This document shows, piece by piece, positions 16,764 to 25,763 of a stretch of DNA of 64,000 bases. Each line of letters starts with the position of its first letter. Position 1 is the stretch's first letter. The position numbers and the translations under genes are program-made. Source of the DNA: Vibrio maritimus (lineage in GTDB: Bacteria; Pseudomonadota; Gammaproteobacteria; Enterobacterales; Vibrionaceae); the NCBI RefSeq assembly GCF_021441885.1, contig NZ_CP090439.1:124001-188000 (forward strand), written 5' to 3'. The notes under the pieces were generated by a model, which saw only the letters and a program-made list of their open reading frames with translations, was not told the origin of the DNA and did no database searches.

Positions 16764-17342
16764 ATGAAAATTCTAAAAGCGTTTTGGAAACGTCTTAAGT
16801 CACCAAGTAAAGTCGCGGCAGGTGTTGTCCTGTTCCTAGGCTTCTCTGGAGGACTTTTGTTTTGGGGTGCGTTTAACACGGGTATGGAAATGACCAACAC
16901 CGAGGAGTTTTGCTCGGGCTGTCATGCTCCTATCGTAGCGGAAATCCAGGAAACCATTCACTGGTCAAACCGTTCAGGTGTTCGTGCTATCTGTTCTGAT
17001 TGTCACGTTCCACATAATTGGACGGATAAAATCATTCGTAAGGTTCAAGCATCGAAAGAACTATTCGCTCACTATGTACTCGACACTATCGGTACAGAAG
17101 AGAAGTTCCAAGCTCGTCGTGGACACCTAGCAGAACGCGAATGGGCTCGATTGAAAGCTAACGATTCATTGGAATGCCGAAACTGTCATGAGTTCGACTT
17201 TATGGACTTCTCTGAGCAGGGGCAACGAAGCGTTCAACAACACTCAACTGCCCTAGCATCGGGTGAGAAAACTTGTGTAGACTGCCACAAAGGTATCGCA
17301 CACCGCCTACCTGATATGGAAGGCGTGGAAGGCTGGCAATAA
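16764..17342 (+). CDS. napC: Tetraheme quinol dehydrogenase NapC
   Basis: 192 residues. One N-terminal membrane helix (about 17-37) and four CxxCH heme motifs (CSGCH, CSDCH, CRNCH, CVDCH) place it in the NapC/NirT family, anchored in the inner membrane with a periplasmic tetraheme head. It oxidises membrane quinol and feeds NapB. No napG or napH is present, so NapC is the only quinol route encoded here. Confidence 0.95.
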   Translation: MKILKAFWKRLKSPSKVAAGVVLFLGFSGGLLFWGAFNTGMEMTNTEEFCSGCHAPIVAEIQETIHWSNRSGVRAICSDCHVPHNWTDKIIRKVQASKELFAHYVLDTIGTEEKFQARRGHLAEREWARLKANDSLECRNCHEFDFMDFSEQGQRSVQQHSTALASGEKTCVDCHKGIAHRLPDMEGVEGWQ

Positions 17343-17353
17343 AGGAGCACTAA

Positions 17354-17488
17354 ATGAGTACACTAGAGTCGGTTATTTGGCATGTTCTTGGCTACGCAGC
17401 TATGCCTGTCATTATCCTGTCTGGTTTTGCCGGTGTAGCAGCGGTATCACTTTGGCTACTATCACTAGGTAAAGATAAAGAAGTGTAA
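17354..17488 (+). CDS. 44-residue single-helix protein of the Nap locus (TIGR02808-like)
   Basis: Translates as MSTLESVIWHVLGYAAMPVI... ending LSLGKDKEV, with one membrane helix (about 15-38). AAAGGAG lies 7 bases before the ATG, 11 bases after napC, and the nap terminator follows, so it is the last gene of the operon. It matches the tiny Vibrio/Photobacterium family described as sitting next to nap genes (TIGR02808, recalled). It may stabilise the NapC complex in the way proposed for NapE, but this is inference. Confidence 0.85.
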   Translation: MSTLESVIWHVLGYAAMPVIILSGFAGVAAVSLWLLSLGKDKEV

Positions 17489-17508
17489 GTTATTTCTGAT
17501 AACTGGGA

Positions 17509-17538
17509 GGCCTCGCAGCGTTGCGAGGCCTTTTTTTT
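17509..17538 (+). terminator. Intrinsic terminator of nap operon
   Basis: GGCCTCGCA and TGCGAGGCC form a 9-bp stem followed by eight Ts. Confidence 0.95.
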
Positions 17539-17646
17539 CTCTAACGTAAAGTTTCTCGTCTATAGTTAAAATTCAATAAGCTCAATAAATTAACGAATAA
17601 ATGAGCGTCAGATTTTGCTTGCTGCTATAGGACGAAGTCCCTACCT

Positions 17647-20600
17647 ATGGATACTAAAAAACGAACAATACGGAAGTTGTCAATTCGACGTGTCGTCGCG
17701 CTTTTAATCACTTTAGCAATTACGATAATGGCTTTGATATCTGCTGCTGTTATTTATTCATTAACCAAAGAGCGTGAGATTGAGAGTACTCTGGAAACCT
17801 ATCAACTTGTCTCTTCTGTGGTTTCCAGTCGACTTGAACAGTTCGATAGAGTGGGCCAACAAGCGGCATATCAACTGAGTTACTTGCTCAACTCGACCCC
17901 AAAAGGAAAGACACCGGCCGAGCTTATTGACTTGTTCGGGGCTGCATTTGTGGGTAACGAGTTTCTTCACAGCATCTATATTGGCTACGACAATGATGAC
18001 TTTCTACAACTCTTCAATGTGAAACCAGAGTATATCGCGAAGCAACTGTCCTTACTCGACGATGAAACTTGGATGGTGGTCGCTCATGTCACTGTCGATG
18101 GTGAGCGGTTAAAAAGGACAAGATATTTCCTAAGTGATTTGACTGTGAGTCGTGAAACGGTAGAAGTCAGTCACTATTATCCCACTCAACGTAACTGGTA
18201 TTCGCAAGCTCAGAGCAACGCAAATACTGTACATAAAACAGCGCCTTACCTATTTCACAATCTGCGTGTGCCGGGACAAACGTATTCCATCAGACTCCCT
18301 GAGCGCGATGCCGTGATTGGTGTCGATATCTCTTTGGCGTCACTTGGCGGCCGGTTTGAAAACAGTTTAGAACAAATCGATCTGCTTCAAGAGTCGAACG
18401 TTTATGTGGTTGAATCAAACGGTAAAATGATCGCAGCAAGCACCTACGACTCAAAAAGCCGTGGTTTACCCCAAGTGACAGCAATGCCACTCACGGATGA
18501 AGAGATTACGCTGGTTGTTGATTCCCCTCCCCTCCAACTTTCTAATCAATCGGACTGGGAGCCCTTAGACTTTACGATAGCGGGTGAACCATACGGTCTA
18601 ACCGCCGATCTCTTTACTCTCATCTCTGATGCAACAGGACTTCAGTTTCAGTTTGTGAATGGCAGAACTTGGGAGGAGCTCGTAGAAGACTATCGACTAG
18701 GAAAAGTCGACATTTTGCAGTCTGTGGCAGAGGGAAGTGACCTCGCAAACGAGCAATTGGAGGGAGACACGCTCTACACTGTCGATTACGCACTCGCTAC
18801 ACGCTCCGACGAAGCAAAGATATCGAGCTTAGATAATCTTGGGGAAAGATATATAGGTGCAATTGCTGGTTGGAGCATCATGGACGCGATAGAAGACGCT
18901 TATCCAGACCTCACCATTTATTACTATGATTCCTATGAAGAGGCATTCAAAGATCTCACCTCGCAGCGTATCTCAGCTGTACTGGATATCGCCGAAGTAT
19001 TGCAAACAAAAGTCGACCGCATCAAACACGAAGGTATATCGCTGCAGGTGTTAGAGCCACATCGCCTATTGCCCAATCGCTTTACCTATCTAGCAAAAAA
19101 AGACCTAGAGCCCTATGTTGCCCTCATCAATAAGAGCCTTACACACTTAGAGGAAACCGGAGTGGTAGCACGGCTTAAAGCTAAGTGGTTTGAGACGTCA
19201 AGCGAGAGTTATGGTCACTTCGCAAACCAAAATATCCTCGATAAACTCTCACAGCCAAAGTACTTTGGCACTATTAGTCAGGCCACTATAGAAGGTATTC
19301 CGCACTTCATTTATCTTGATAAAGTAAGCAGTGAACCAAATGAATATTTAATTATCTCTATCCCGACACAGAATATCCTTGAAAAGGCTTATCGCTACGT
19401 TGCCGTCAACGTTATGTGGATATTAGGCACACTGATCATCGTGCTGCCCATAGCCTGGTTTGCGAGTACGCCGCTCTCCACACCTATCAAACGCCTCGTT
19501 ATCGAGACTAAAAAGATAAAACACAGGCAATACAACAAAGTTATCATCCATAAAAGCTCGATTTCCGAGCTAAACCAACTCTCAACTTCCATCTACGATA
19601 TGGCACAGTCACTCGAGCAATTCCAACGCTCTCAAGATGAGTTTATTGAGTCGGTTATCCAATTGGTCGCGAAAACCATCGATGATAAGTCTCCTTACAC
19701 AGGAGCGCACTGTTTGCGAGTGCCAGAACTCGCTCTCATGTTGGTTCAAGCAGCGGAACAGGACAAATCTAAGGCGTTCCGAGCTTTCCGATTTGAAAAC
19801 GAAGATCAACGCAGAGAGTTCAGAATCGCCGCTTGGCTTCACGACTGCGGAAAAATCACAACACCCGAGTACGTGGTTGATAAAGGCACCAAACTAGAGA
19901 CTAATTACAACCGGATTAATGAAGTCCGAATGCGTTTTGAGGTCTTGTGGCGCGACGCAGAAATCGAGGTGTTAAAGCGGCAGCTTAATGAACCCGAGAA
20001 CATTGGGCCACTCATGGCTCAACTCGACGTTCGTAAAAAAGAGCTAATGGCTCAATTTGATTTTGTCGCAAAAACCAACGTTGGCGGCGAGTTCTTAAGT
20101 GATGAAGACAAACAAAAACTGAATGACATTGGTGGCCAGACTTGGGTAAGGCACTTTGATGACCGATTAGGGTTATCCCCAGTTGAAGAACTCCGCATGC
20201 CTAAAGAGCGACCTACATTGCCGACCACTGAAGCATTGCTCAGTGACAAAGTCCAGCATGTCATCAAACGCACAGCTGAGGTGACATTCCCACCAGAGCT
20301 TGGGATTCAAGTCGATGTACCCGAGCATCAATATAATCTGGGCGAGCTGCACAACTTGTCGATTTCTCGGGGTACGCTCACACCTGAGGAGCGTTACAAG
20401 ATCAATGAACATATGATTACTGGGATCAAGATGCTAGATAGCATTCCTTTCCCAGACTACCTTCAAAATGTCCCTCGTATTGCTACTACGCACCACGAGA
20501 CAATGAAAGGCACTGGTTATCCAAGAAAGCTTAAAGGAGAGGAACTCTCTATCCCTGAGCGCATTCTCGCTGTCGCCGATATATTTGAAGCATTAACCGC

Positions 20601-20793
20601 TGGAGATCGACCATACAAGAAAGCAAAGACGATAAGCCAGTCATTGAACATTCTTCATAAAATGGCGCTAGATGAGCACGTGGACATAGAGGTATTCCGA
20701 TTGTTTATTCGTAGTAAAATCTATCTGCAATATGCGGAGCGATTTCTATCTGAAGAGCAAATCGATGAAGTAGATGAAAGCCAATACCTCTAA
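17647..20793 (+). CDS. Transmembrane sensor HD-GYP phosphodiesterase with SBP_bac_3-like domain
   Basis: 1048 residues. Membrane helix at about 18-40, a long periplasmic region with a Cache-like part (about 45-285) then a type-3 solute-binding-like domain (about 300-515, e.g. GEPYGLTADLFTLISDATGLQF), a second helix (about 588-608), HAMP, then HD-GYP. Catalytic signatures are all present: PYTGAHCLRV, WLHDCGK (about 729-735), HHETMKGTGYP (about 948-958) and ADIFEALTAGDRPYK. About 130 residues are inserted between the HDxGK motif and the C-terminal half of the domain. By family it hydrolyses a cyclic dinucleotide. Its place beside nap matches the V. cholerae gene VCA0681, reported as a 3'3'-cGAMP phosphodiesterase (V-cGAP1); the same substrate is inferred, not shown. 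Confidence 0.87.
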   Translation: MDTKKRTIRKLSIRRVVALLITLAITIMALISAAVIYSLTKEREIESTLETYQLVSSVVSSRLEQFDRVGQQAAYQLSYLLNSTPKGKTPAELIDLFGAAFVGNEFLHSIYIGYDNDDFLQLFNVKPEYIAKQLSLLDDETWMVVAHVTVDGERLKRTRYFLSDLTVSRETVEVSHYYPTQRNWYSQAQSNANTVHKTAPYLFHNLRVPGQTYSIRLPERDAVIGVDISLASLGGRFENSLEQIDLLQESNVYVVESNGKMIAASTYDSKSRGLPQVTAMPLTDEEITLVVDSPPLQLSNQSDWEPLDFTIAGEPYGLTADLFTLISDATGLQFQFVNGRTWEELVEDYRLGKVDILQSVAEGSDLANEQLEGDTLYTVDYALATRSDEAKISSLDNLGERYIGAIAGWSIMDAIEDAYPDLTIYYYDSYEEAFKDLTSQRISAVLDIAEVLQTKVDRIKHEGISLQVLEPHRLLPNRFTYLAKKDLEPYVALINKSLTHLEETGVVARLKAKWFETSSESYGHFANQNILDKLSQPKYFGTISQATIEGIPHFIYLDKVSSEPNEYLIISIPTQNILEKAYRYVAVNVMWILGTLIIVLPIAWFASTPLSTPIKRLVIETKKIKHRQYNKVIIHKSSISELNQLSTSIYDMAQSLEQFQRSQDEFIESVIQLVAKTIDDKSPYTGAHCLRVPELALMLVQAAEQDKSKAFRAFRFENEDQRREFRIAAWLHDCGKITTPEYVVDKGTKLETNYNRINEVRMRFEVLWRDAEIEVLKRQLNEPENIGPLMAQLDVRKKELMAQFDFVAKTNVGGEFLSDEDKQKLNDIGGQTWVRHFDDRLGLSPVEELRMPKERPTLPTTEALLSDKVQHVIKRTAEVTFPPELGIQVDVPEHQYNLGELHNLSISRGTLTPEERYKINEHMITGIKMLDSIPFPDYLQNVPRIATTHHETMKGTGYPRKLKGEELSIPERILAVADIFEALTAGDRPYKKAKTISQSLNILHKMALDEHVDIEVFRLFIRSKIYLQYAERFLSEEQIDEVDESQYL

Positions 20794-20806
20794 TTGAGGT
20801 ATTGGC
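20780..20806. terminator. Bidirectional hairpin between HD-GYP gene and secF
   Basis: An 11-bp perfect inverted repeat (GCCAATACCTC with GAGGTATTGGC) overlaps the HD-GYP stop codon and lies 11 bases from the secF stop. There is no long T-run. Confidence 0.55.
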
Positions 20807-20816
20807 TAATTGAGCG

Positions 20817-21719
20817 TTAAGGGGCGGTGTCTATCTCGACTGGAAGATAGTGTTTTCCTTCTAAGTGCAACCACTCAGGGATCACTGTACCCATCGAAAT
20901 GGATGACCACGTACCTGAAAAGATACCGATAAACATCGCCGTCGCAAACCCTTGCAATGCATCACCTCCCAGTAACCAAAGCGCTCCGACCGTTATCAAT
21001 GTCGTGCCCGAAGTCACCATGGTTCTCGCGAATGTAGCAATGACAGCTTGGTCACTGACATCAGCCGTTCTCTCGTTTGGCTTGAGTTTTAGAATCTCAC
21101 GAATACGGTCTGCAATAATGATCGAGTCATTTAAGGAGTAACCCAAAATCGCCAATATCGCCGCAAATACGGTTAGGTTGAACTCCATTTGCGTTAAAGC
21201 AAAAAAGCCCAAAACCAGAACGACATCATGGAGTAACGCGGCCAGTGCACCACTTGCCAAACGCCATTCAAACCGAAAGCTTAGATAGCCTAAAATACAG
21301 AGCAAACATACCAGTAAAGCTAGACCACCTTGGTCATAAAGCTCTTGGCCCACCTGTGCTCCTACTATGCTGTCACTTACGATGGTTGAGCTTGGATAAG
21401 CATCGGCTAGAGCTTGTTTAAATGCGTTGTGCTTCTCCGCACCTTGATCTGCCGAATAACGAATCGTCCAACGTCCCTCTTCTCCGGACTTAGTTACGGA
21501 GATGCCCTCACCTAGCACTGGCGTTAATGTATCTCGCAGTTCACTTTGTGTAGTCGCGCTAGAAAGTTGTACTTCGGAAACAACACCGCCAGTAAAATCT
21601 AGGCCAAAGTTCAGCCCTCGCATAGCAACGGCCGCGATAGACAGCACCACTAATGCAATTGATAACACGTTGGTTAGATAACGAATACGTCGAATATTGG
21701 TTTTAAAGAATTGTTTCAT
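20817..21719 (-). CDS. secF: Protein translocase subunit SecF
   Basis: 300 residues, about six helices. Starts with a short cytoplasmic part, helix 1 and GLNFGLDFTGGVVSEVQL, the conserved SecF D-F-T-G-G motif, then a periplasmic domain and helices including ILGYSLNDSIIIADRIRE. With SecD it uses the ion gradient to pull proteins through SecYEG on the periplasmic side. It follows secD by 2 bases. Vibrios commonly carry a second secDF set apart from the yajC-linked one; the absence of yajC and tgt here suggests this is that second set. Confidence 0.92.
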   Translation of the reverse strand: MKQFFKTNIRRIRYLTNVLSIALVVLSIAAVAMRGLNFGLDFTGGVVSEVQLSSATTQSELRDTLTPVLGEGISVTKSGEEGRWTIRYSADQGAEKHNAFKQALADAYPSSTIVSDSIVGAQVGQELYDQGGLALLVCLLCILGYLSFRFEWRLASGALAALLHDVVLVLGFFALTQMEFNLTVFAAILAILGYSLNDSIIIADRIREILKLKPNERTADVSDQAVIATFARTMVTSGTTLITVGALWLLGGDALQGFATAMFIGIFSGTWSSISMGTVIPEWLHLEGKHYLPVEIDTAP

Positions 21720-21721
21720 GC

Positions 21722-23545
21722 TTAAACCCTCACCTCACGACGAGTGTCGCGCCCCCAAATTAAGTTAATGATTGCGCGGGATGCAAAAATCCCTGTAAAC
21801 ATACTGGTTAGCAGACCAAGCCCTAGCGTTAGTGCAAAACCTTGAATAGGGCCATTACCGATCGCATAAAGAATCACGGCCGTGATCATGGTCGTGATGT
21901 TGGCATCAAGAATAGTGGCAACTGCCGAATTGAATCCTTGATCAATGGCCTGTGCAAAACTTCTACCTTCAGCAAGCTTATCTCGGATGCGTTCAAAGAT
22001 GAGCACGTTGGTATCCACTGCCATACCCACTGTTAATACCAAACCAGCAATGCCAGGTAGCGTCAATACCGCTCCCGGTACAAGAGCAATAAGCCCTAAT
22101 AAACATGACATGTTCAGTATTAAAGCGACGTTAGCAACCCAACCTAAACGTCGATACCAAAGCGCCATAAACGTGAGAGTAAGACCTAAACCCAGAGCCA
22201 GTGCAGCAAAGCCATTTTGAATGTTCTCAGCACCTAGAGAGGCGCCAATAGTGCGTTCTTCAACAATAGTGACAGGTGCGGTTAATGAACCTGCACGCAG
22301 CAACAATGCCAGCTGCTGCGCCTCTTCGAGATCACCAGAGCCTGTAATTCGGAACTGACTACCCAACTGAGATTGTATCGTTGCGACACTAATGACTTTC
22401 TCGTTACGCTCAGTTTCGCCGCGCGCATTAACACCATATTCTCGATACACTGTCGCCATCGTTTTACCAATATGAGTCGCCGAGAAATCGCTCATCTTCT
22501 TACCACCAGCATGGTCGAGAGAAATATCCACTTCAGGGCGATGCATTTGGTCAAAACCAACGCGAGCATTGACGATGTGTTCACCGGTCAGCACAGGCTT
22601 CTTCACAAGCGTGACCAATTTTGCTTGGTCATCTTTGATTTTTAGTGTTGAGATAGGATTTGATGATGTGCTCACTTCATGAAACGCAAGGCTTGCCGTC
22701 GCACCAATGACGCGTTTGGCCAACGATGGATCTTGAACACCCGGCAGTTCAATTCGGATACCAGTACTGCCTTGACGCTGCACCAATGCCTCGGTAATAC
22801 CCAGCTCTTCAATGCGCTGACGCATGATTTTAAGGTTTTGCTGCATGGTCAACGTTTCAAATTCTGTGTACGACTGCGCTCGCATTGAAATGGAAAGCGC
22901 GTCACCCTCGCCTTTTGCCTGCCATTCAGGGTAATTTGAATTGATGAACTTACGAACAGCAATCTCACTCTCTTTTTCGTTAGATGTCACGAGTATGCCC
23001 GTGTGCTGGTCGGCTCTAACAGTGGCACCAAAAACTCGTTCTTTACGAAGTTCAGTTTTAATTTCATCAATTACAGCATCACGCTGCTCTGATACTGCCT
23101 GATCAACATCGACATTGAGTAAGAATTGCACCCCTCCACGCAAGTCAAGACCAAGCTTTATTGGCGTAAAGCCCATCGACTGCAACCACTGAGGGGCCAC
23201 GGAGGTATAGGAATAAGACATGGTGTCATCTTTACCAACCCACTCACCCAGTACGTTTCGAGCCTTGGTTTGGTCAACTTCATTGTCAAAGACGAGCTGA
23301 GCCACGTTGTTTTCAAGCTTAATAGACTTAGAATCTACACCCTGCCCTTCCAGTAGCGAGCTAAGTTTAAATGGGCTATTTAAGTGGTCGTTGGTTTGAC
23401 TCAATTTGATTTCAATAGCAGGTTTCTCGCCAAACCATGAAGGCATGGCACTCAGTGCCAACATGACACAAGTAACGATTAAAACCAGATACTTCCAAGT
23501 GGAATAATGGTTTAGCACTGCTCTAGATTGTTTTTTTGTACGCAT
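21722..23545 (-). CDS. secD: Protein translocase subunit SecD
   Basis: 607 residues. Helix 1 near the N-terminus, then the large periplasmic P1 region with GLDLRGGVQFLLNVDVD (SecD motif), RIEELGITEALVQRQG and GVQDPSLAKRVIGATASL, followed by five helices with GMAVDTNVLIFERIRDKL and the transport Asp/Arg residues. Length is normal. Operon order is secD-secF. It is probably the chromosome-2-type copy (see secF). Confidence 0.93.
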   Translation of the reverse strand: MRTKKQSRAVLNHYSTWKYLVLIVTCVMLALSAMPSWFGEKPAIEIKLSQTNDHLNSPFKLSSLLEGQGVDSKSIKLENNVAQLVFDNEVDQTKARNVLGEWVGKDDTMSYSYTSVAPQWLQSMGFTPIKLGLDLRGGVQFLLNVDVDQAVSEQRDAVIDEIKTELRKERVFGATVRADQHTGILVTSNEKESEIAVRKFINSNYPEWQAKGEGDALSISMRAQSYTEFETLTMQQNLKIMRQRIEELGITEALVQRQGSTGIRIELPGVQDPSLAKRVIGATASLAFHEVSTSSNPISTLKIKDDQAKLVTLVKKPVLTGEHIVNARVGFDQMHRPEVDISLDHAGGKKMSDFSATHIGKTMATVYREYGVNARGETERNEKVISVATIQSQLGSQFRITGSGDLEEAQQLALLLRAGSLTAPVTIVEERTIGASLGAENIQNGFAALALGLGLTLTFMALWYRRLGWVANVALILNMSCLLGLIALVPGAVLTLPGIAGLVLTVGMAVDTNVLIFERIRDKLAEGRSFAQAIDQGFNSAVATILDANITTMITAVILYAIGNGPIQGFALTLGLGLLTSMFTGIFASRAIINLIWGRDTRREVRV

Positions 23546-23649
23546 AATGTTTCCTCAGCCTCAAGAGACTGAAAATAAAATAGAACCAAGCTCAAAGCTC
23601 CCGCGATAAATTGTGCGCAAGCATGAACGTTTTATTTAGGTAACGGAGA

Positions 23650-24147
23650 TTATGCGTAGAGTGAGTTTAAGTAGACGTAGAGGGTATTTCCGTCTTTCCA
23701 ACCACTAAGTCGGTGCTGTGACGATGCATATCGGAAATAAAAAGGCGTGAGTAGTCGAGTCGTCTCATTGACAGCGAAGTGCTCTAAGTAGCAAGGCGAA
23801 CCAAAGTCAGCAACTTGCGTGTAGTGCGGTGTTTCTTGCTCTCGAGATTCATGACCGCCGCCAATCCATCGCCAAGATAAAAGAATACCTTGAGCATCAT
23901 GCTCACCAAAAGAGTTCGAAGTTGGTCGAGTTGGTTTATTCGGTTTTGACTGGCGCTGGTTTAGCTTGTTTGCAAGCCGAGATGAAGGTTCATGCGATAT
24001 GGCTAGGAAATGATTATATGACGACGATTGCCACGTTGTTCCTGCTGTATCAAGCCTCGTATCCTTTATATCAGACGCAGCCATTCCAATTGGCGCGAAA
24101 AACGCGACAATCAAAGATAGGAAAAACGACAAACTGAACTGACTCAA
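23650..24147 (-). CDS. Exported protein of unknown function
   Basis: 165 residues with a clear signal peptide (hydrophobic core about 5-20, ending GMAAS). The mature part has a basic Asn/Gln/Pro-rich segment, then aromatic-rich sequence with two Cys at most and a C-terminal GNTLYVYLNSLYA. I do not recognise a domain. It lies upstream of secD on the same strand, 104 bases away. A shorter frame on the opposite strand overlaps it but lacks protein features. Confidence 0.5.
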   Translation of the reverse strand: MSQFSLSFFLSLIVAFFAPIGMAASDIKDTRLDTAGTTWQSSSYNHFLAISHEPSSRLANKLNQRQSKPNKPTRPTSNSFGEHDAQGILLSWRWIGGGHESREQETPHYTQVADFGSPCYLEHFAVNETTRLLTPFYFRYASSQHRLSGWKDGNTLYVYLNSLYA

Positions 24148-24308
24148 AAGGAAAAACCAATATTAGTTGAAGATCTGCATTATGTTCCCATACTTCTTCA
24201 AAGACAAATAAAAAAAGCTAAAACATAGGTTGGTAAATTAGCAGTCATCTTGAGGTAACAAAGCTAAGCAACTATATTCAAAAAAGCAGTGGTGGAATGG
24301 AGATGACA

Positions 24309-24710
24309 ATGGAACTGTCACAGAATGAAAGACTTACCTTGGTCAAATACGCGCTTGGTGTTTTGGACGGTTGGGGCGCCTCGAACGAACAAACAGAGGC
24401 TATCTTAGAGCTATCAAAAGAACAGCATGCGCGACTAAAAGTCACGCCAGCTACTGTACCTATTGGACCCTCTACGTTTGAGCGCGTCCACCTCATCGTA
24501 GAAATCGATGGTTTATTACGAACCGCATTCGAAAGCTCACACTTTATCAATAACTTCATTAATGTCAGAAACAACTCAACCGTTTTCAACGGCTACGCCC
24601 CCATTGAGCATATCGAGCACGGTGATCTCACGGCGATCAAACGTCTAAAACAGTGCGTAAGAGACATGGCTAGGGCTGCAGAGAAAGAACGAGATCAGTC
24701 TCCTTGGTAA
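24309..24710 (+). CDS. MbcA/ParS/Xre-type (DUF2384) antitoxin-like protein
   Basis: About 133 residues. The N-terminal helices resemble the Xre-like part (LTLVKYALGVLDGWGASNEQTEAIL...), and the end NGYAPIEHIEHGDLTAIKRL resembles the DUF2384 toxin-binding segment (G-x-P-x-E-x-I-x-x-G). In-frame ATGs exist at 24297, 24303 and 24309; GGAG six bases before 24309 favours that start. No RES-domain toxin gene is adjacent, so it may be an orphan antitoxin or a regulator. Assignment is by pattern only. Confidence 0.55.
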   Translation: MELSQNERLTLVKYALGVLDGWGASNEQTEAILELSKEQHARLKVTPATVPIGPSTFERVHLIVEIDGLLRTAFESSHFINNFINVRNNSTVFNGYAPIEHIEHGDLTAIKRLKQCVRDMARAAEKERDQSPW

Positions 24711-24718
24711 TCCTCAGG

Positions 24719-25393
24719 TTAGAACACTTCACCACTTACCACATTTAAGTAGATCTTGTGTTCAGTTTCTATCCCGCCGCAGTAGGTGAAATACACACTA
24801 TCCTGGTGGTTGATTGATTTTATCCAACCACCGACTTCCTCAAAGTCAGCAAGACGACATCGACGTTGTCGAATAAGCTTGGTACTCGCATCGAGAAAGG
24901 CTTCTTGGTAACTCATATAGTTGTCACTATTTTCGATGTAATCTTTAAGTACATCTAGCCAAACTTTGCCCTCTAGTTTCACTTGCTTAGTAGAGAGTGA
25001 CGTTGAGTCAACCCATTGCGATACTTCTTCAGCACCCTCTTCTAACTGGTAAATTGGCGCTATGCGTATCCAGTCACCGCGTCTTTCCATGACACTTAAA
25101 CGCTCACCATAATAGGCAATACCATCGGGCATAGAGTTAGTTTCTGGCTGGGTGTAGACTGTTTCCGAAGCTCGTGAGACATAATAATGAGTCGGTAAAG
25201 GAGCGGGCGCAGGAGTGGGCTCTTCAATCGTTGTTGGCTCGACGACATTATCGGCAACCATTACTTGGCGTGGCTCGTTGTTCGCTGCGGGCTCATCGTG
25301 ATCAAAGTAACCCAAATAGTAGGCGACACCAGCACCTATGCTAAGCAGTACCGCCATTGCCCCAAGTGCCATTGCTATTTTCTTCAAACTCAT
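24719..25393 (-). CDS. Membrane-anchored protein with SH3-like domain
   Basis: 224 residues. An N-terminal anchor helix (about 5-28), a Pro/Glu/Thr-rich linker (about 35-68, EEPTPAPAPLPT), then an SH3b-like segment (YYVSRASETVYTQP...GERLSVMERRGDWIRIAP) and a C-terminal region with two Cys. Such proteins sit in the periplasm and may bind peptidoglycan or partner proteins. Convergent with the DUF2384 gene, 8 bases apart. Specific role unknown. Confidence 0.6.
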   Translation of the reverse strand: MSLKKIAMALGAMAVLLSIGAGVAYYLGYFDHDEPAANNEPRQVMVADNVVEPTTIEEPTPAPAPLPTHYYVSRASETVYTQPETNSMPDGIAYYGERLSVMERRGDWIRIAPIYQLEEGAEEVSQWVDSTSLSTKQVKLEGKVWLDVLKDYIENSDNYMSYQEAFLDASTKLIRQRRCRLADFEEVGGWIKSINHQDSVYFTYCGGIETEHKIYLNVVSGEVF

Positions 25394-25763
25394 TTACCTA
25401 TTATCTTTTTTGACGCACCTCTGTATCGGCGTGACCGCCAAAGAGTTTAATTGATTGTGGTTTGAGTGGGCATGGAGTTCCTCAATAAATGGGCTCAAGT
25501 CGATGAATATGAAAAATTTTTCACACCACTTACATTCACCTACGAAATGTTTATGTTAACATTTCTCACTATAACAACTACTAAACTATCAACAACGCCA
25601 ATGCTAGAACTACATAAAGATAACAATAATAAGCACTTACTACACGATATACAGCCATTCTCTGCGTCAAAATTTTCAATCGTGATGTGTGATTAAGCTC
25701 GAATGTTGAGAGCTATCACCTAATATACCTTTAATAAGATTACATTAAGCGGATACTGCGCGT
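25394..25763. other. Intergenic stretch without recognised gene
   Basis: 370 AT-rich bases between divergent genes. A 76-codon frame here has poor composition and no ribosome site and is not accepted. One dyad is visible at 25544-25565 (GAAATGTT-N6-AACATTTC), a possible operator. Confidence 0.5.

Noticed and set aside
13607..16900. Many 60-115 codon frames on the minus strand across nap genes
   Set aside because: They are shadows of strongly biased coding sequence, without ribosome sites or conserved features.
23829..24137. 102-codon plus-strand frame opposite the exported protein gene
   Set aside because: It lies fully inside the better minus-strand frame, which has a signal peptide; the plus frame has no protein features.
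25466..25696. 76-codon plus-strand frame in the gap before the PhnD-like gene
   Set aside because: No ribosome site, low-complexity Thr/Asn/Leu-rich sequence and no terminator; looks like chance.
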